The notes under the pieces: model-generated
What the model was told of the DNA's origin: nothing
Database searches by the model: none
What the model saw: only the letters and a program-made list of their open reading frames with translations
In this document: positions 1-9,739 of the stretch, one piece after another
Position numbering within the stretch: position 1 is the first letter of the stretch
How the letters are laid out: every line of letters starts with the position of its first letter
Source of the DNA: Mactromeris polynyma
Lineage: Eukaryota > Mollusca > Bivalvia > Venerida > Mactridae
Assembly (NCBI GenBank): GCA_032209605.1
Contig: JASFXZ010000009.1
Span: 17,905,553-17,969,552, forward strand
Reading direction: 5' to 3'
Length of the DNA stretch: 64,000 nt
Program-made: the position numbers and the translations under genes

Positions 1-1600
1 ATAAGGTCAGTCTAGAATCACGTAATTGAAAAGCTTTGAATATATATGCGCTCATATATACATATTTGCAAAGGAACATTTACATTGTTACACAATAGCA
101 TTCACATTTGAAATAAAACAATACTACATGTACACTATTAAATGTAGAACTATGTCCAATGAACTAATATGTAACAACAACAACAAATAAATAGTATGTA
201 AGTTGTTTTATTGATCAGCCGAGCAAAGATAAAATAATGACTAACATTGATTGTGCCTAGTCAGACACGTGCTGGTAGATCATACGAACATTGTGATCAT
301 TCAATACAATACATTGTATACGTATTGTCCACGTATTGTTAATGTGTGACTGATAAATACCTTGCTCAAAGCAAATGACAAAAGACCCTATTTATATATA
401 ACAATGTGACCGTTATATAGTAATGACAGTGTAAATCTATTATATGAATTGCACAATAGTCCAACATAGCCCGCCATTCATTGGATCGGAACCCTCAAGG
501 AACTCGGAAGGGAGGTCGACCGGTCATGGCATGTCGCAGGATCCTGAATGCTGAGCTCCAGACGATACGGATGTCCGAGGAGAAGCAAACCAGGAGGCAA
601 CAGGCCGTGTCCGATGGAGAACTGTGGTGAAGGTCATGTGATCCTAGGGACGAAGAAGATTGATTGAAAGTGAGTGAGTGATACAATTCACGAGAGTGTT
701 GATACAGCATGAGACGAAGTTTATTCTGCAGATATCCTGCTACAAGAATTCGCTAACATTGAGTGAATCTTTTATATTGTTATATAATGTAACAACAACT
801 CGACTACTTTAAGGTCAGATATGGCAAACAATTGTTCTCTGCTGCTCGGTACACACTTGACTTGTAAAATATGTTTTTCTGTAAACATCAACAATCGGAC
901 CTCGTTTATTCGACAACCTTCTATCCGAATACTTGGTTTAATCCGAAATAAATATCAGATCCCGATGTATCTTCTTAGGCACGTCGAATTGAAACCATGT
1001 GATTTCGGACCCGATGAATTCGAATGAACGAGGTCCGACTGTACATTGTATGTGCTTGTATCTTCACCATCCCCTATATGTACCCAGTTAACTATTGTTG
1101 TGGTGCCTAGAACCTAAATAGTAGACTTCTATAATCACACCCGACGTATGCATGACGAGTCACCGCGACCAGTGGTAATAACTGACCGTACTCGTCAGGT
1201 TCCGGTGCGGAATGATACGACCTGAACTGATGAGGTGGGGGATTTACATTGTTATCTTTATTTGCCTCGAGATGAATTGCAGTACCCAAAATCAGTAAAA
1301 ACAGTTCTAGTCGGTCAAATCACAAAATTGTTACACATTAATATGACTCGGACCTTAAACATCAGAATACCACCATCTTGTCCAGCGCATATTTTGATGC
1401 ATTTCTAGGGACAACTTCGCCAATACCTGACGGACTGGCATAAAGTAGGTGTCATTTGGAAGATAAACTATTCATGTACAGAATGTGGTGCGTATCTTGG
1501 ATATATTTTGATGTTAAAAGCGTGTGTTCGGCCGTGGAAAGAGGTCAGGTGTGAAAAGTGTTAGACACCTTGTAGTACATGTATATATACATATTTTATA
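1..1600. other. non-coding, no gene supported
   Basis: AT-rich sequence with no supported exon. The short open frames near 495-710, 821-1027 and 1107-1289 have no recognisable domain and no splice context. The stretch at about 58-120 is a dispersed repeat, listed separately. Confidence 0.5.
58..120. repeat. dispersed repeat, copy 1
   Basis: A stretch beginning near 'acatatttgcaaaggaac' and running through 'ttcacatttgaa' closely matches 23282-23345 in the same orientation. The two lie more than 23 kb apart. It is probably the end of an interspersed element; the family is not identified. Confidence 0.55.
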
Positions 1601-1622
1601 GAATGGGCAAAGGGAGATAACT

Positions 1623-1809
1623 CTATATGGGATAAGGAAACACTCGTGACAATCTTCTGTGGGTATAACTAAGATTTATTTCTTTTAGATATTCACACAC
1701 CTTTGCAATGTGAATCTCTCCACAACCAACAGCTTGTAGTATACTGTGCAACATCTCTTCAGTGACACCCTCTGGAAGACGAATGTTCTGCTGTTGATAG
1801 GTCGTTGTT
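1623..1809 (-). CDS. possible orphan terminal exon, unknown product
   Basis: On the minus strand an acceptor-like 'ctctctag' at 1810-1817 precedes a 62-codon frame ending in TAG at 1623. The frame reads as a compact, charged, helical-looking peptide (LPEGVTEEML, then AVGCGEIHIAKVCEYLKE). Composition and amphipathicity look more coding-like than the surroundings. I do not recognise a family, and no upstream exon was found. The proposed acceptor lies at the edge of a dispersed repeat (1803-1905), so this may be a stranded exon fragment or part of a transposable element. Confidence 0.22.
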
Positions 1810-1905
1810 CTAGAGAGTTTAAATTGATTTTAAGTTATTGTTACAGGACAAAAATGATAATGTTGTTGACGAGAGGTTGTCGCTCAGGATAGGACCGTGG
1901 AATGT
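1803..1905. repeat. dispersed ~110-bp repeat family
   Basis: The core 'taatgttgttg' followed by 'gaggttg' and 'ctca..ga.aggacc' recurs at about 7680-7795 and 16411-16520 (the two segmental-duplication copies) and inverted at about 25130-25240. Four diverged copies in one window indicate an interspersed element. No coding capacity is visible. Confidence 0.5.
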
Positions 1906-2209
1906 TTATACAATATGCGTATAATTACTTTGTTTATCGGGCATTCAGATACAACGCGACTTACTCCCGTCTCGCAATATTTACAACACTCTGTCAACGT
2001 TTACAATACTATCAGCATTGTGGTAAATTTGGAGAGTTAGGAAGTAAATACGCGATAAGAACCTTTGGTATTTAAATAAAAGAGTCGAAACAGAGCGGAG
2101 AAAGCGAAGCAAGGCAGAATGACTCCTTATTAAATTGCAGATACAAAATGTATACTAGTTTCGCGTTCACACTAGAACTGATTTCATCGAAGGAAACAAT
2201 TACAGATGT

Positions 2210-2545
2210 ATCTGGCTCATCTGAACGCAAATGTTTTAATGAGCATCATCCAGTATTGTTGTTACACAGTCTAAAACATCAATAATAATAACCATTGTCA
2301 TGTATAACCGTTTAAAAACAATCTTGTTTAATAATATTAATAAGTGACAAAACTAGTAAAAAAAAATATTTTATGATACATGTATAACAAATGTCTTTTT
2401 TCGTCAAATACAGAGAAGTACATTATAAATGTATTCTGTTATAATGCATATGTATTGGAGATTTAACTAGAAAAAGTATATTTTTCATGATTTGTTTAGA
2501 TAAACAAATGAACAAAAAATGAGCATAATATATCTTTAAGAATGA
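2210..2545. repeat. dispersed ~330-bp repeat, copy 1
   Basis: Aligns by eye with 36185-36515 in the same orientation. Shared blocks include 'cagtctaaaacatca', 'tgtataaccgtttaaaa', 'acattataaatgtattctg' and 'gagcataatatatcttta'. Small indels separate the copies. No open frame or terminal repeat was seen, so it is a non-autonomous interspersed repeat of unknown class. Confidence 0.65.
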
Positions 2546-3429
2546 TTTTCGAAGTATACAATCCGACGTTACGCGCGTCGCTTTAAAACTTATTTATAAA
2601 CAATATTGGAAGACAAATTCCATCGAATGAATCAGTCAATAACGATTTTCGAAGCATTCAGTCGGACGTTACGCCGAGCGTTAATAACATACGAGAATTT
2701 AATCTATGTATAAGTCCAGGTCACAACAAAGACTATATAAGATTTGGTATGTTTTAAAAGATTATTGATTTCTTGTGAATAAGGTACACGTTATATATGC
2801 GGTCATTATTCCTTGACTTAATCAAATGTATACACTAAACCTGCCTTATACACTGATACATACATATAAGTGGAGTTTTCTTTACTATACATGTTCCTAA
2901 AATTAGAAATGGATTATTTTACAATAGTATTTGTGTGAATCGCCAGTTTTTGTGTAGTAGTTGGATATAACAAATTCTCCATTCTAAAGAAACACGAAAC
3001 CAAATTGGAGGAATTAACTTCCTTTGCTTACGGAGTTTGAGATTGTTTAAAATATTAATGCATAGAAACCCTCGGGTGAAACATGAAATAATGTGATAAA
3101 TTCTGAAAATTGGAATAAAGATAAAACGCGACGTGCGGAAATTGAGTAAAAACTCTAGCCGTATTTAGACTCCGTGTATTATAAAGACTTGGCTGTCAAA
3201 TTTGCTTAAAATATATTTATTGAAAGTGGCAGATGTACACTGATTTAGAAGTTTCGTATAATTGAGGTTCTATCACATTATACATAGACGTGTACATGTG
3301 AGTGATACGTTAAGCAATGGAAATATGACACAGGGTAGTTATATAGATTTAGATCCGTCCTGTGTATGAAAACCGGAAGAGAAGTTTGCATTTAGCCAAA
3401 AGGAGCGTAATGAATCTAAAAGTTACATA

Positions 3430-5084
3430 ATGAATCAAAAAGGAGAAAATGTCGTTGCGATTACTGTGCTATTGCTGATAGCAATAAATGCAGTTGGAAT
3501 TGGTATACCTGTGTGGTATAATAAAGTTCATCAACATAATGTATTCAATGAAACAACGATAGATTCTAATTGTGTCATACATGTGAATATACGTGAAGGA
3601 TTGTGGCAGAGATATTGTCTAGAAAGTCGTATGGAAGACTGTGAGTTAGATGTACAAGGTAAGTGTAGCTGATATCATCCCGTAATTATAAACGTTCATT
3701 TCAATTTGACATTTTCATTATTAGCTTATCGAGTCTCAAGTCTTTCATTTCGATTGTGATTATAATAACGCATTCAAATGATCAAACTTAATACATTGTA
3801 TACACTCGACGATTCAGGTAAACTATTTTATGTGTTAATTTTCGGACCAATTTAATCGCGCTTTATCTAAAAACTAATGTTTGAATAAAGCGTTGTCTAT
3901 GCGTCATTGAGTTCAATATCTTCACAGAAGTCCTTGCAGGTTTAATGACTGATCCAGCTGTCAAATTATAAATCACACAGTGATGTGGACCCTCAGTCTA
4001 GCCGCCGAGATATGAACCGTTTTCTTTCATATTGTATCAATTACAGTAAAACCTCAGTTTAAGATCACAGCAATAATAAGACCACCTCGAAATTAAGAAC
4101 ACAATTTTCATGTCCAGTTTCACCGTTTTGCTCTTTATTCAACCTCAATGTTAAGACCATCTCAATAAGAAGACCAGTTTTCAAGGATCCTGATGGTGGT
4201 GGTATTATTGAGATTTTACTGTATAATACATTGTATGTTATATTTTCAGAATGGTGCGATAATCTTGATTTCCCAGAATACAACACGTTTGTTATCGCCT
4301 CCGAGATAGTTGGTGATCTCATTCTTGCGTTCGTGTTTGGTACAATCGTACGCAGTAAATGTCGTCGAACGAAGTTCAATATTGAAATGGTTGGTGCTGA
4401 GATTGGGTTAGGAGGTAAAGTGGTGTTTTTTCTACATGAACGTTGAAAGAAGCATTTTTAAATTTATGAAAAAGAGTTTTTCAACGGTTGCTGGAAAACG
4501 TATGTTTGAAAACCCCTTAATTGATTAAGTTTAGGTATTTATATTTGAGAATTAAAACATAATTATTTCTTTATAATGTCACCGTGCAGACGCGGACATT
4601 TTTAGTTACATTATTAATTGTGTGGAGTATATATTAATCTGTGTTGCTGATTTTGTTTAAGCCATGTTTTACTGTATACAGTGTGTATCATGAGATTTTG
4701 TCATGTATATTATTGGTCCTTATGCCACGTTCAACAATATGTTGGTGGTCAATTAACATTATATTTATGTATATCAATTACGTGTAAAATGTCGATTCAT
4801 AATGTATTTGTAGTTTACACAAACGATCAAGATTATTGGACATTTCAGGTATATTGATGATGGTTGGAGTTCTAGTCTATGCGGCAGCAGACTCAGGGGA
4901 GATCGGTTACCAGGCAACGGACCTCCATGTAGGCTGGGCGCTATGTGTGGGTGCTGGTGGGGTGTGTGAACTATTGTGTATATTTTGTATGTATCGACAC
5001 GTCAAAACTATACCACGTATGCCGGTAGGATATTTTCCGATTAATGATGACGACGTTGATGATGTGACGATGATTGAACTATGA
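3430..5084 (+). CDS. claudin/PMP22-like four-transmembrane protein, copy A
   Basis: Three exons: 3430-3658, 4250-4414 and 4849-5084, all phase-1 joints with GT/AG sites, giving 209 residues. Helices are at about residues 7-29, 88-109, 120-145 and 160-180. The first extracellular loop carries the claudin-family signature: W29, then GLW at 57-59, C63 and C71. Family members are membrane proteins of about 200-230 residues acting at cell junctions or in membrane organisation. This assignment rests on the signature and topology. Whether it is a true claudin or another PMP22/EMP/MP20 relative cannot be decided here. The ATG at 3410 opens a six-codon upstream frame, so 3430 is the likely start. The tail is acidic (DDDVDD) and ends in IEL. 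A MITE lies in intron 1. Confidence 0.8.
4043..4224. mobile_element. MITE with 'agtaaaacctca' ends, in intron 1 of the claudin-like gene (A)
   Basis: Starts with 'acagtaaaacctcag' and ends with 'gattttactgta', with inner 'aagaccacctc' and 'ggtggtattattgag' forming inverted arms. It ends about 25 bp upstream of the exon 2 acceptor. The same element is in copy B, so the insertion predates the duplication. Related copies are at 31095-31240 and 44143-44348. Confidence 0.75.
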
Positions 5085-6408
5085 CTAAGACCAGAGTAAA
5101 AATGAATTTGTGACTGGATTTGTGGTTGAAATTCAAGGTTTAGGTGGTAGGAATGCCTAATGGTCAACACTGACCGGATCAGCTAAAACGTATTTACCTT
5201 CCGCATAACACAGCTTTGGCTATTGATAGATGAATATCTTAATGAAATGAACAAACCAATGCCAATATCGGAAGTAGTTGATTCCTTCACCTGAAGCAAC
5301 GTATAGAATAGATGAAAGAACAGTATAGATTGATGTTGAGCAAACGAAAGAGAATATGTTACATGATAGTGTATGAAAGCTTTCTAAACGTATCGGATCA
5401 GTGAACATATTGACTTGGTTTGTTCAACGTGGCTAGATTACAAGCTCGGTGCTGTTGTTGGGGGTTTTGAACAACATTCATATATCAGGGCAGGTTTTAT
5501 CGTGGCCAGACGTGATCAAGCACAGTCATATATGACCACAATGTACACTTTCTTGTCATATCGTTCGTATTAAGCTTTTGGTGATGTAATTGTATTACAT
5601 CGTTATATAGAACAGTGGCTTGGATTATGTATACCCTTGTCAAGGTGTTCGATTTATTAAATGGTTTATAGTACGTTAATAATCAAAATAAAATTGGACA
5701 GATTAATCCGCCAAACCATGAAATGTGTCAGACTTCTAACTATTTGAATGACTAGTAACGGTAAATGTTATCAATGAATACCTGGGTACAAGGGCAGATA
5801 ATCTAAACTATCTTTTCCACTTACGTTATCATGGTTAAATAGATCAACTTAAACCACATGCATTTTTTATGTATTTATGTTCAAGACAGCTCGTACTTAA
5901 ATAGTGTATTGGATATTTTCAAAATCGCTCATTCGCCAGCAGAAAAGAAACATGATAATATACGTTATTGTACTTTGTAAATAGAATATGATCTGACATG
6001 ACTTGATTATCTCATTATAGTTTGATATATCTTCCGGTCAAACAATCCGGAAACATTGGTCATGTTTGTATGTTTGATGTCTACAGACAGGATTGATTTC
6101 GCGTGTATTCCTCATTGTTTCTACGTCTCATCATTTGATTCTTCATTTATCGGGGAGACGACTATTTTTATGTCATAATCTCTGAAGAACGTCGTTACAA
6201 GAACAGTGTTCATTTATTTTGTTATTCACCTATTGCCAAATTATAACATTTATATTATTCCTTGTGTTCTAATTTTTTGTTATTGATACATACATAACAC
6301 ATATCAACATGTTTCTTCATCACCGAAATGCTTCCAAATGTCATGTTTTATCATTCTATAGTTAGGAACGGGTGTTTTCTTGGTGTTGTCTGCATTTCGC
6401 CAGGTCTG

Positions 6409-6622
6409 GGTTTGTTTGTATTTGCGTTTATTTATCGTCGCCACCGGTTTCCCATATGGGCGCCGCCTCCGGCAGAATGTTAGTTACATCAGATTTTTGA
6501 GGATAGTGCATGATACAGGAGATACCCCAGTTCCAGAAGCACTCCTGGTTCTTTTACGTGCTCGATGTAAAGCATCATACACGGGACCTCGGTTTTTAAA
6601 GTCTCGTCCGAAAGACAAGGTA
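6409..6622 (-). mobile_element. SINE body, 5'-truncated, antisense
   Basis: Read on the minus strand, this block matches the body of the tRNA-headed SINE at 55436-55690 (shared 'cggacgagactttaaaa', 'cgaggtcccgtgtatgatg', 'cttctggaactggggtatct', 'catatgggaaa'). It ends in an A-rich tail (in the 6410-6440 region). Copy B at about 15355-15375 lacks it cleanly, so it inserted into A after the duplication or was lost from B. The tRNA-like head is missing. Confidence 0.8.
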
Positions 6623-7679
6623 TGTGTGTTATTATCTCGATGATATATACTTAACTATGTTGTGAGGAGCTACAGTCATATCCGAATAAAATATTCTATT
6701 TCATTTGTTACTGTTGCGTTCTTAGTATTGGATACATGTTATCTACCCTTCATTATGAATGAACGAATGTTTAATGATTCCGGATTTATTATAATTGAAA
6801 AGTGAGCCCTGATTTGAATTATAATGTGCTCATGAAGTATTCTTATAATGTCGGCGTATGGTCAGTGCTCAGTCTGAGGGCATTGTTTCATTCACTAGGT
6901 AGCTCGTGACCGTGATTACCTGGTCCAGCAATGAAACACTTCAGTGTGCGAGGAATGAACATTATAGAATTCCATTAGCGGATATATTATGATGTCCCAC
7001 TCTAGTGTATAACTCAAAAAATGATTTCTTATGTCGGTTCATGGGAACTAGTATGATTTACTTGAACCACAATAGCAAAGTAAATATACTGGATATACTT
7101 TTAACAAAATGATGCAAGTTCAAGGGAAATAACTTAAATGATACATACCGTCCTCAGTTTACACATAATTACTTCCCTTGACATAGTACGCCTTATTCGT
7201 TCCACTTAATACAGTAAATTTTCATCATGATTTCTTAATTGTTTTGTATGTAGTTTATACAAATGAAGTAAACGAATATTTGCGTAAACTATTTGTAATT
7301 ACGACAAACCCATGTGTGCGGTATAATTGATGCATAATTGAAACAACAGTATATACATGTATTAATATATATGCATTTTACTAGACAATATTTATAATAA
7401 CACTACATTACCTCTTTTTAACCCAATTAAGTGAGCAAAACCCAATTTACAACTGAGCTCAATCCGAGTTAAACACGGCGTTTAATGTGGGTCTTTTAGC
7501 TTACTGAGCAGGTTTTTTCAGGGCAAAATATGGGTTTTCCAGAGAAAAAAATCACAAAAACATAGTTTTAACCAACTTAGAGTTTCTATCAACTAGCAGA
7601 GCACCTAACAACATGCAGCGTTGCTATAGAGCACAATGCCAGACCGTAACACCCACCACATTGTGGCTCGTGTGGATGG

Positions 7680-7795
7680 GTTGTTGCTTTAGAGAGGTTA
7701 AATTGGTTCTTATTTTACTACGGAAAACTAATAATGTTGTTGTATAGAGGTTGATGCTCAAGAGAGGACCACTGTGGAGAGGTCGCTCCGTACAT
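7680..7795. repeat. dispersed ~110-bp repeat, copy A
   Basis: Copy of the family described at 1803-1905. Its counterpart in copy B is at about 16411-16520. Confidence 0.5.
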
Positions 7796-8012
7796 CGGAA
7801 ACTTTAAATACTTTCCAGACTTCCGAAAAGTGAGATTATCAGTATATAAAATAAACGGAGAAAAAATATATTACTAGTAATATGATTGAAGTTCGTCTCG
7901 AATTTTGTGCACATCTTTCAAAAAATGAGCACATAAAACTTCACCCATTCATAACAAATTGCATCGTTCTAACTTCTGGTCCCCGGCCCGACCCTCGCCA
8001 TCACTGTACTAT

Positions 8013-8601
8013 CTATGACGCCACATGATCAAATAGATTCGGCTGGTTCCCGATCATAATTATATTGTCATTATCCAGGAAGGAGTCTTGCATATTTTCC
8101 ATCACAGCACATGTTGCAATACAGTCCTGAGCATGTCCCACGTGGGTGGGGTAAACATCGGTGCGCTCTGGCTAGGCGGTGTCCGCAAACGACACACCAT
8201 CTGGACGGATTACTGATTTCAATATATTCGCTAGGGCTCCAATATAGTTGCATGCAAGTCTAAGAGTTTCATATTTTCTCAATTTATCCAAGGCGTCGTT
8301 CAATCCATGCATTCTGTTACGTTCGCGTGTATTGGCTTTCACTCTTCGCACTCTTAACCTAACCAACCTCGCTTTTGTCATTTTTCTTCTTCTTTGGTCC
8401 ACGTTTTTTAGGCATTTTCGGAACATCTTTATCAATTGGGTTTGATTTGTTTTGTTTAGATTTCTTATGCCCGCCATTTTTGTTCTCATTATCTACCTCG
8501 AGATTCTCGTTCTGGTCCGAGAATTCTAGTTCATCGTCTGACAAAAAGTCCGACTCCTCCTCGCATTCAATATCGTCGTGAAGAATTGATCTTGTTGGCA
8601 T
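8013..8601 (-). pseudogene. NeuroD-like bHLH pseudogene, copy A
   Basis: Direct paralog of the intact gene at 17622-18674. The N-terminal acidic region, the KKRGPKKKK basic stretch and both bHLH helices are recognisable, but three lesions break it. One extra T in a T-run near 8381-8386 shifts the frame just after KKKK, giving a stop seven codons later. A 39-bp deletion near 8271 removes the 13 residues of the loop and start of helix 2 ([13 protein letters not shown] in copy B). A deletion of about 0.42 kb near 8180 removes most of the C-terminal region. A further 3-bp in-frame deletion lies in the N-terminal part. The splice acceptor before the start codon is still present, so transcription is possible. 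Confidence 0.88.
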
Positions 8602-8891
8602 TTCTGAAAATAGAAAAAAGTAATATGCAATAATCGGTATGCAAAACGATGTCATTTAAATATTCATGTACAATTATAATATGGTCCGGTGCGATTTCCT
8701 GACTATTCTGTAGGCCTATCTAATTTGATTGGCATAAAATATGTAATTATAACTAACTATTACATAAAGAGGAAGATTCGCTCTAAAAGTACTTTAAGCT
8801 AGGTTTTCATCATTATTAGCAATTTCTGAAATTACGAAACATGTCTGGTTTCGACAGGTACCAAAGTAGTGAATTAATAACACGAATCGTT

Positions 8892-8935
8892 TTACGACCT
8901 GGATAGAAATACTGGGTATTCTATGACAGGTCGTA
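8892..8935. repeat. short hairpin, copy A
   Basis: Inverted repeat: left arm 'tacgacctggatagaa', right arm 'ttctatgacaggtcgta', about 10-base loop. The same hairpin is at 18965-19008 in copy B. It lies about 0.3 kb upstream of the bHLH start on that gene's strand. It may be a MITE remnant or an RNA structure; the function is unknown. Confidence 0.5.
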
Positions 8936-9739
8936 GGCTATGTACGGCATGTTCTGTCTTTGGTTTATTAATTTATTATTAACATTATTTATTACCAACC
9001 CAACAAAGAATGAGACATTCTTGCATTTCAATTTCATTCAACGATTTGATTTTATATATTTTTATTAATTCATTTTCATAGATGTTAAGTGTTGAGAAAA
9101 CACCCCTGGCATTACGTTCATTCATCTGTTGTATTGTCCGGACTAATTATCTCCTTTAATACAACATTTCCTCAGCGCCCAACATTCATCACTACACTAC
9201 CAAGTGAGCTAGGCAAATATCCGTTTACCTTTATAAGGTGTATAATACACTATATTTGTATAGTCAAGACATTGTTTGTATAGTAGTTGGATTCTAAAGA
9301 AACACGAAACTAAACTTCGAGGAATTAACTTCCTTTGCTTCCGGAGTTTGGGATGGTTAAAATTATTAATACATAGAAACCCTCGGGTGAAACTTGAAAT
9401 AATGTGATAAATTCTGAAAAATGGAATAAGATAAAACGCGACGTGCGGAAATTGAGTAAACATTCTAGCCGTATTAAGACTTCGTGATTTCTAAAGACTT
9501 GGCTGTCAAATGTGCTTAAAATATATTTATTGAAAGTGGCAGATGTACACTGATTTAGAAGTTTCGTATAATTGAGGTTCTATCACATTATACATAGACG
9601 TGTACATGTGATTGATACGTTAAGCAATGGAAATATGACACATGGTAGTTATATAGTTTTAGATCCGTCCTGTGTATGAAAACCGGAAGAGAAGTTTGCA
9701 CTTAGCCAAAAGGAGCGTAATGAATCTAAAAGTTACATA

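Larger units (their letters stand above)
5085..8012. other. non-coding spacer between the claudin-like and bHLH genes, copy A
   Basis: No exon supported. It aligns with 14422-17621 of copy B apart from indels. It holds a SINE (6409-6622), inverted 'caagggaaataactt' / 'aattacttcccttg' arms at about 7118-7182, and the dispersed repeat at about 7680-7795. Confidence 0.6.
2949..9273. repeat. segmental tandem duplication, copy A
   Basis: This block is repeated in direct orientation as 9274-19336. It begins near 'tagtagttgg' followed by 'attctaaagaaacacgaaac' and ends near 'tatagtcaagacatt'. At the A/B junction the end of A runs straight into the start of B. It carries a claudin-like gene (+) and a broken NeuroD-like gene (-). 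Coding exons are nearly identical between copies. Introns and spacers differ by small substitutions plus several large indels. A-specific material includes a SINE at 6409-6622 and extra spacer sequence near 5235-5550 and 5820-6010. Confidence 0.9.
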
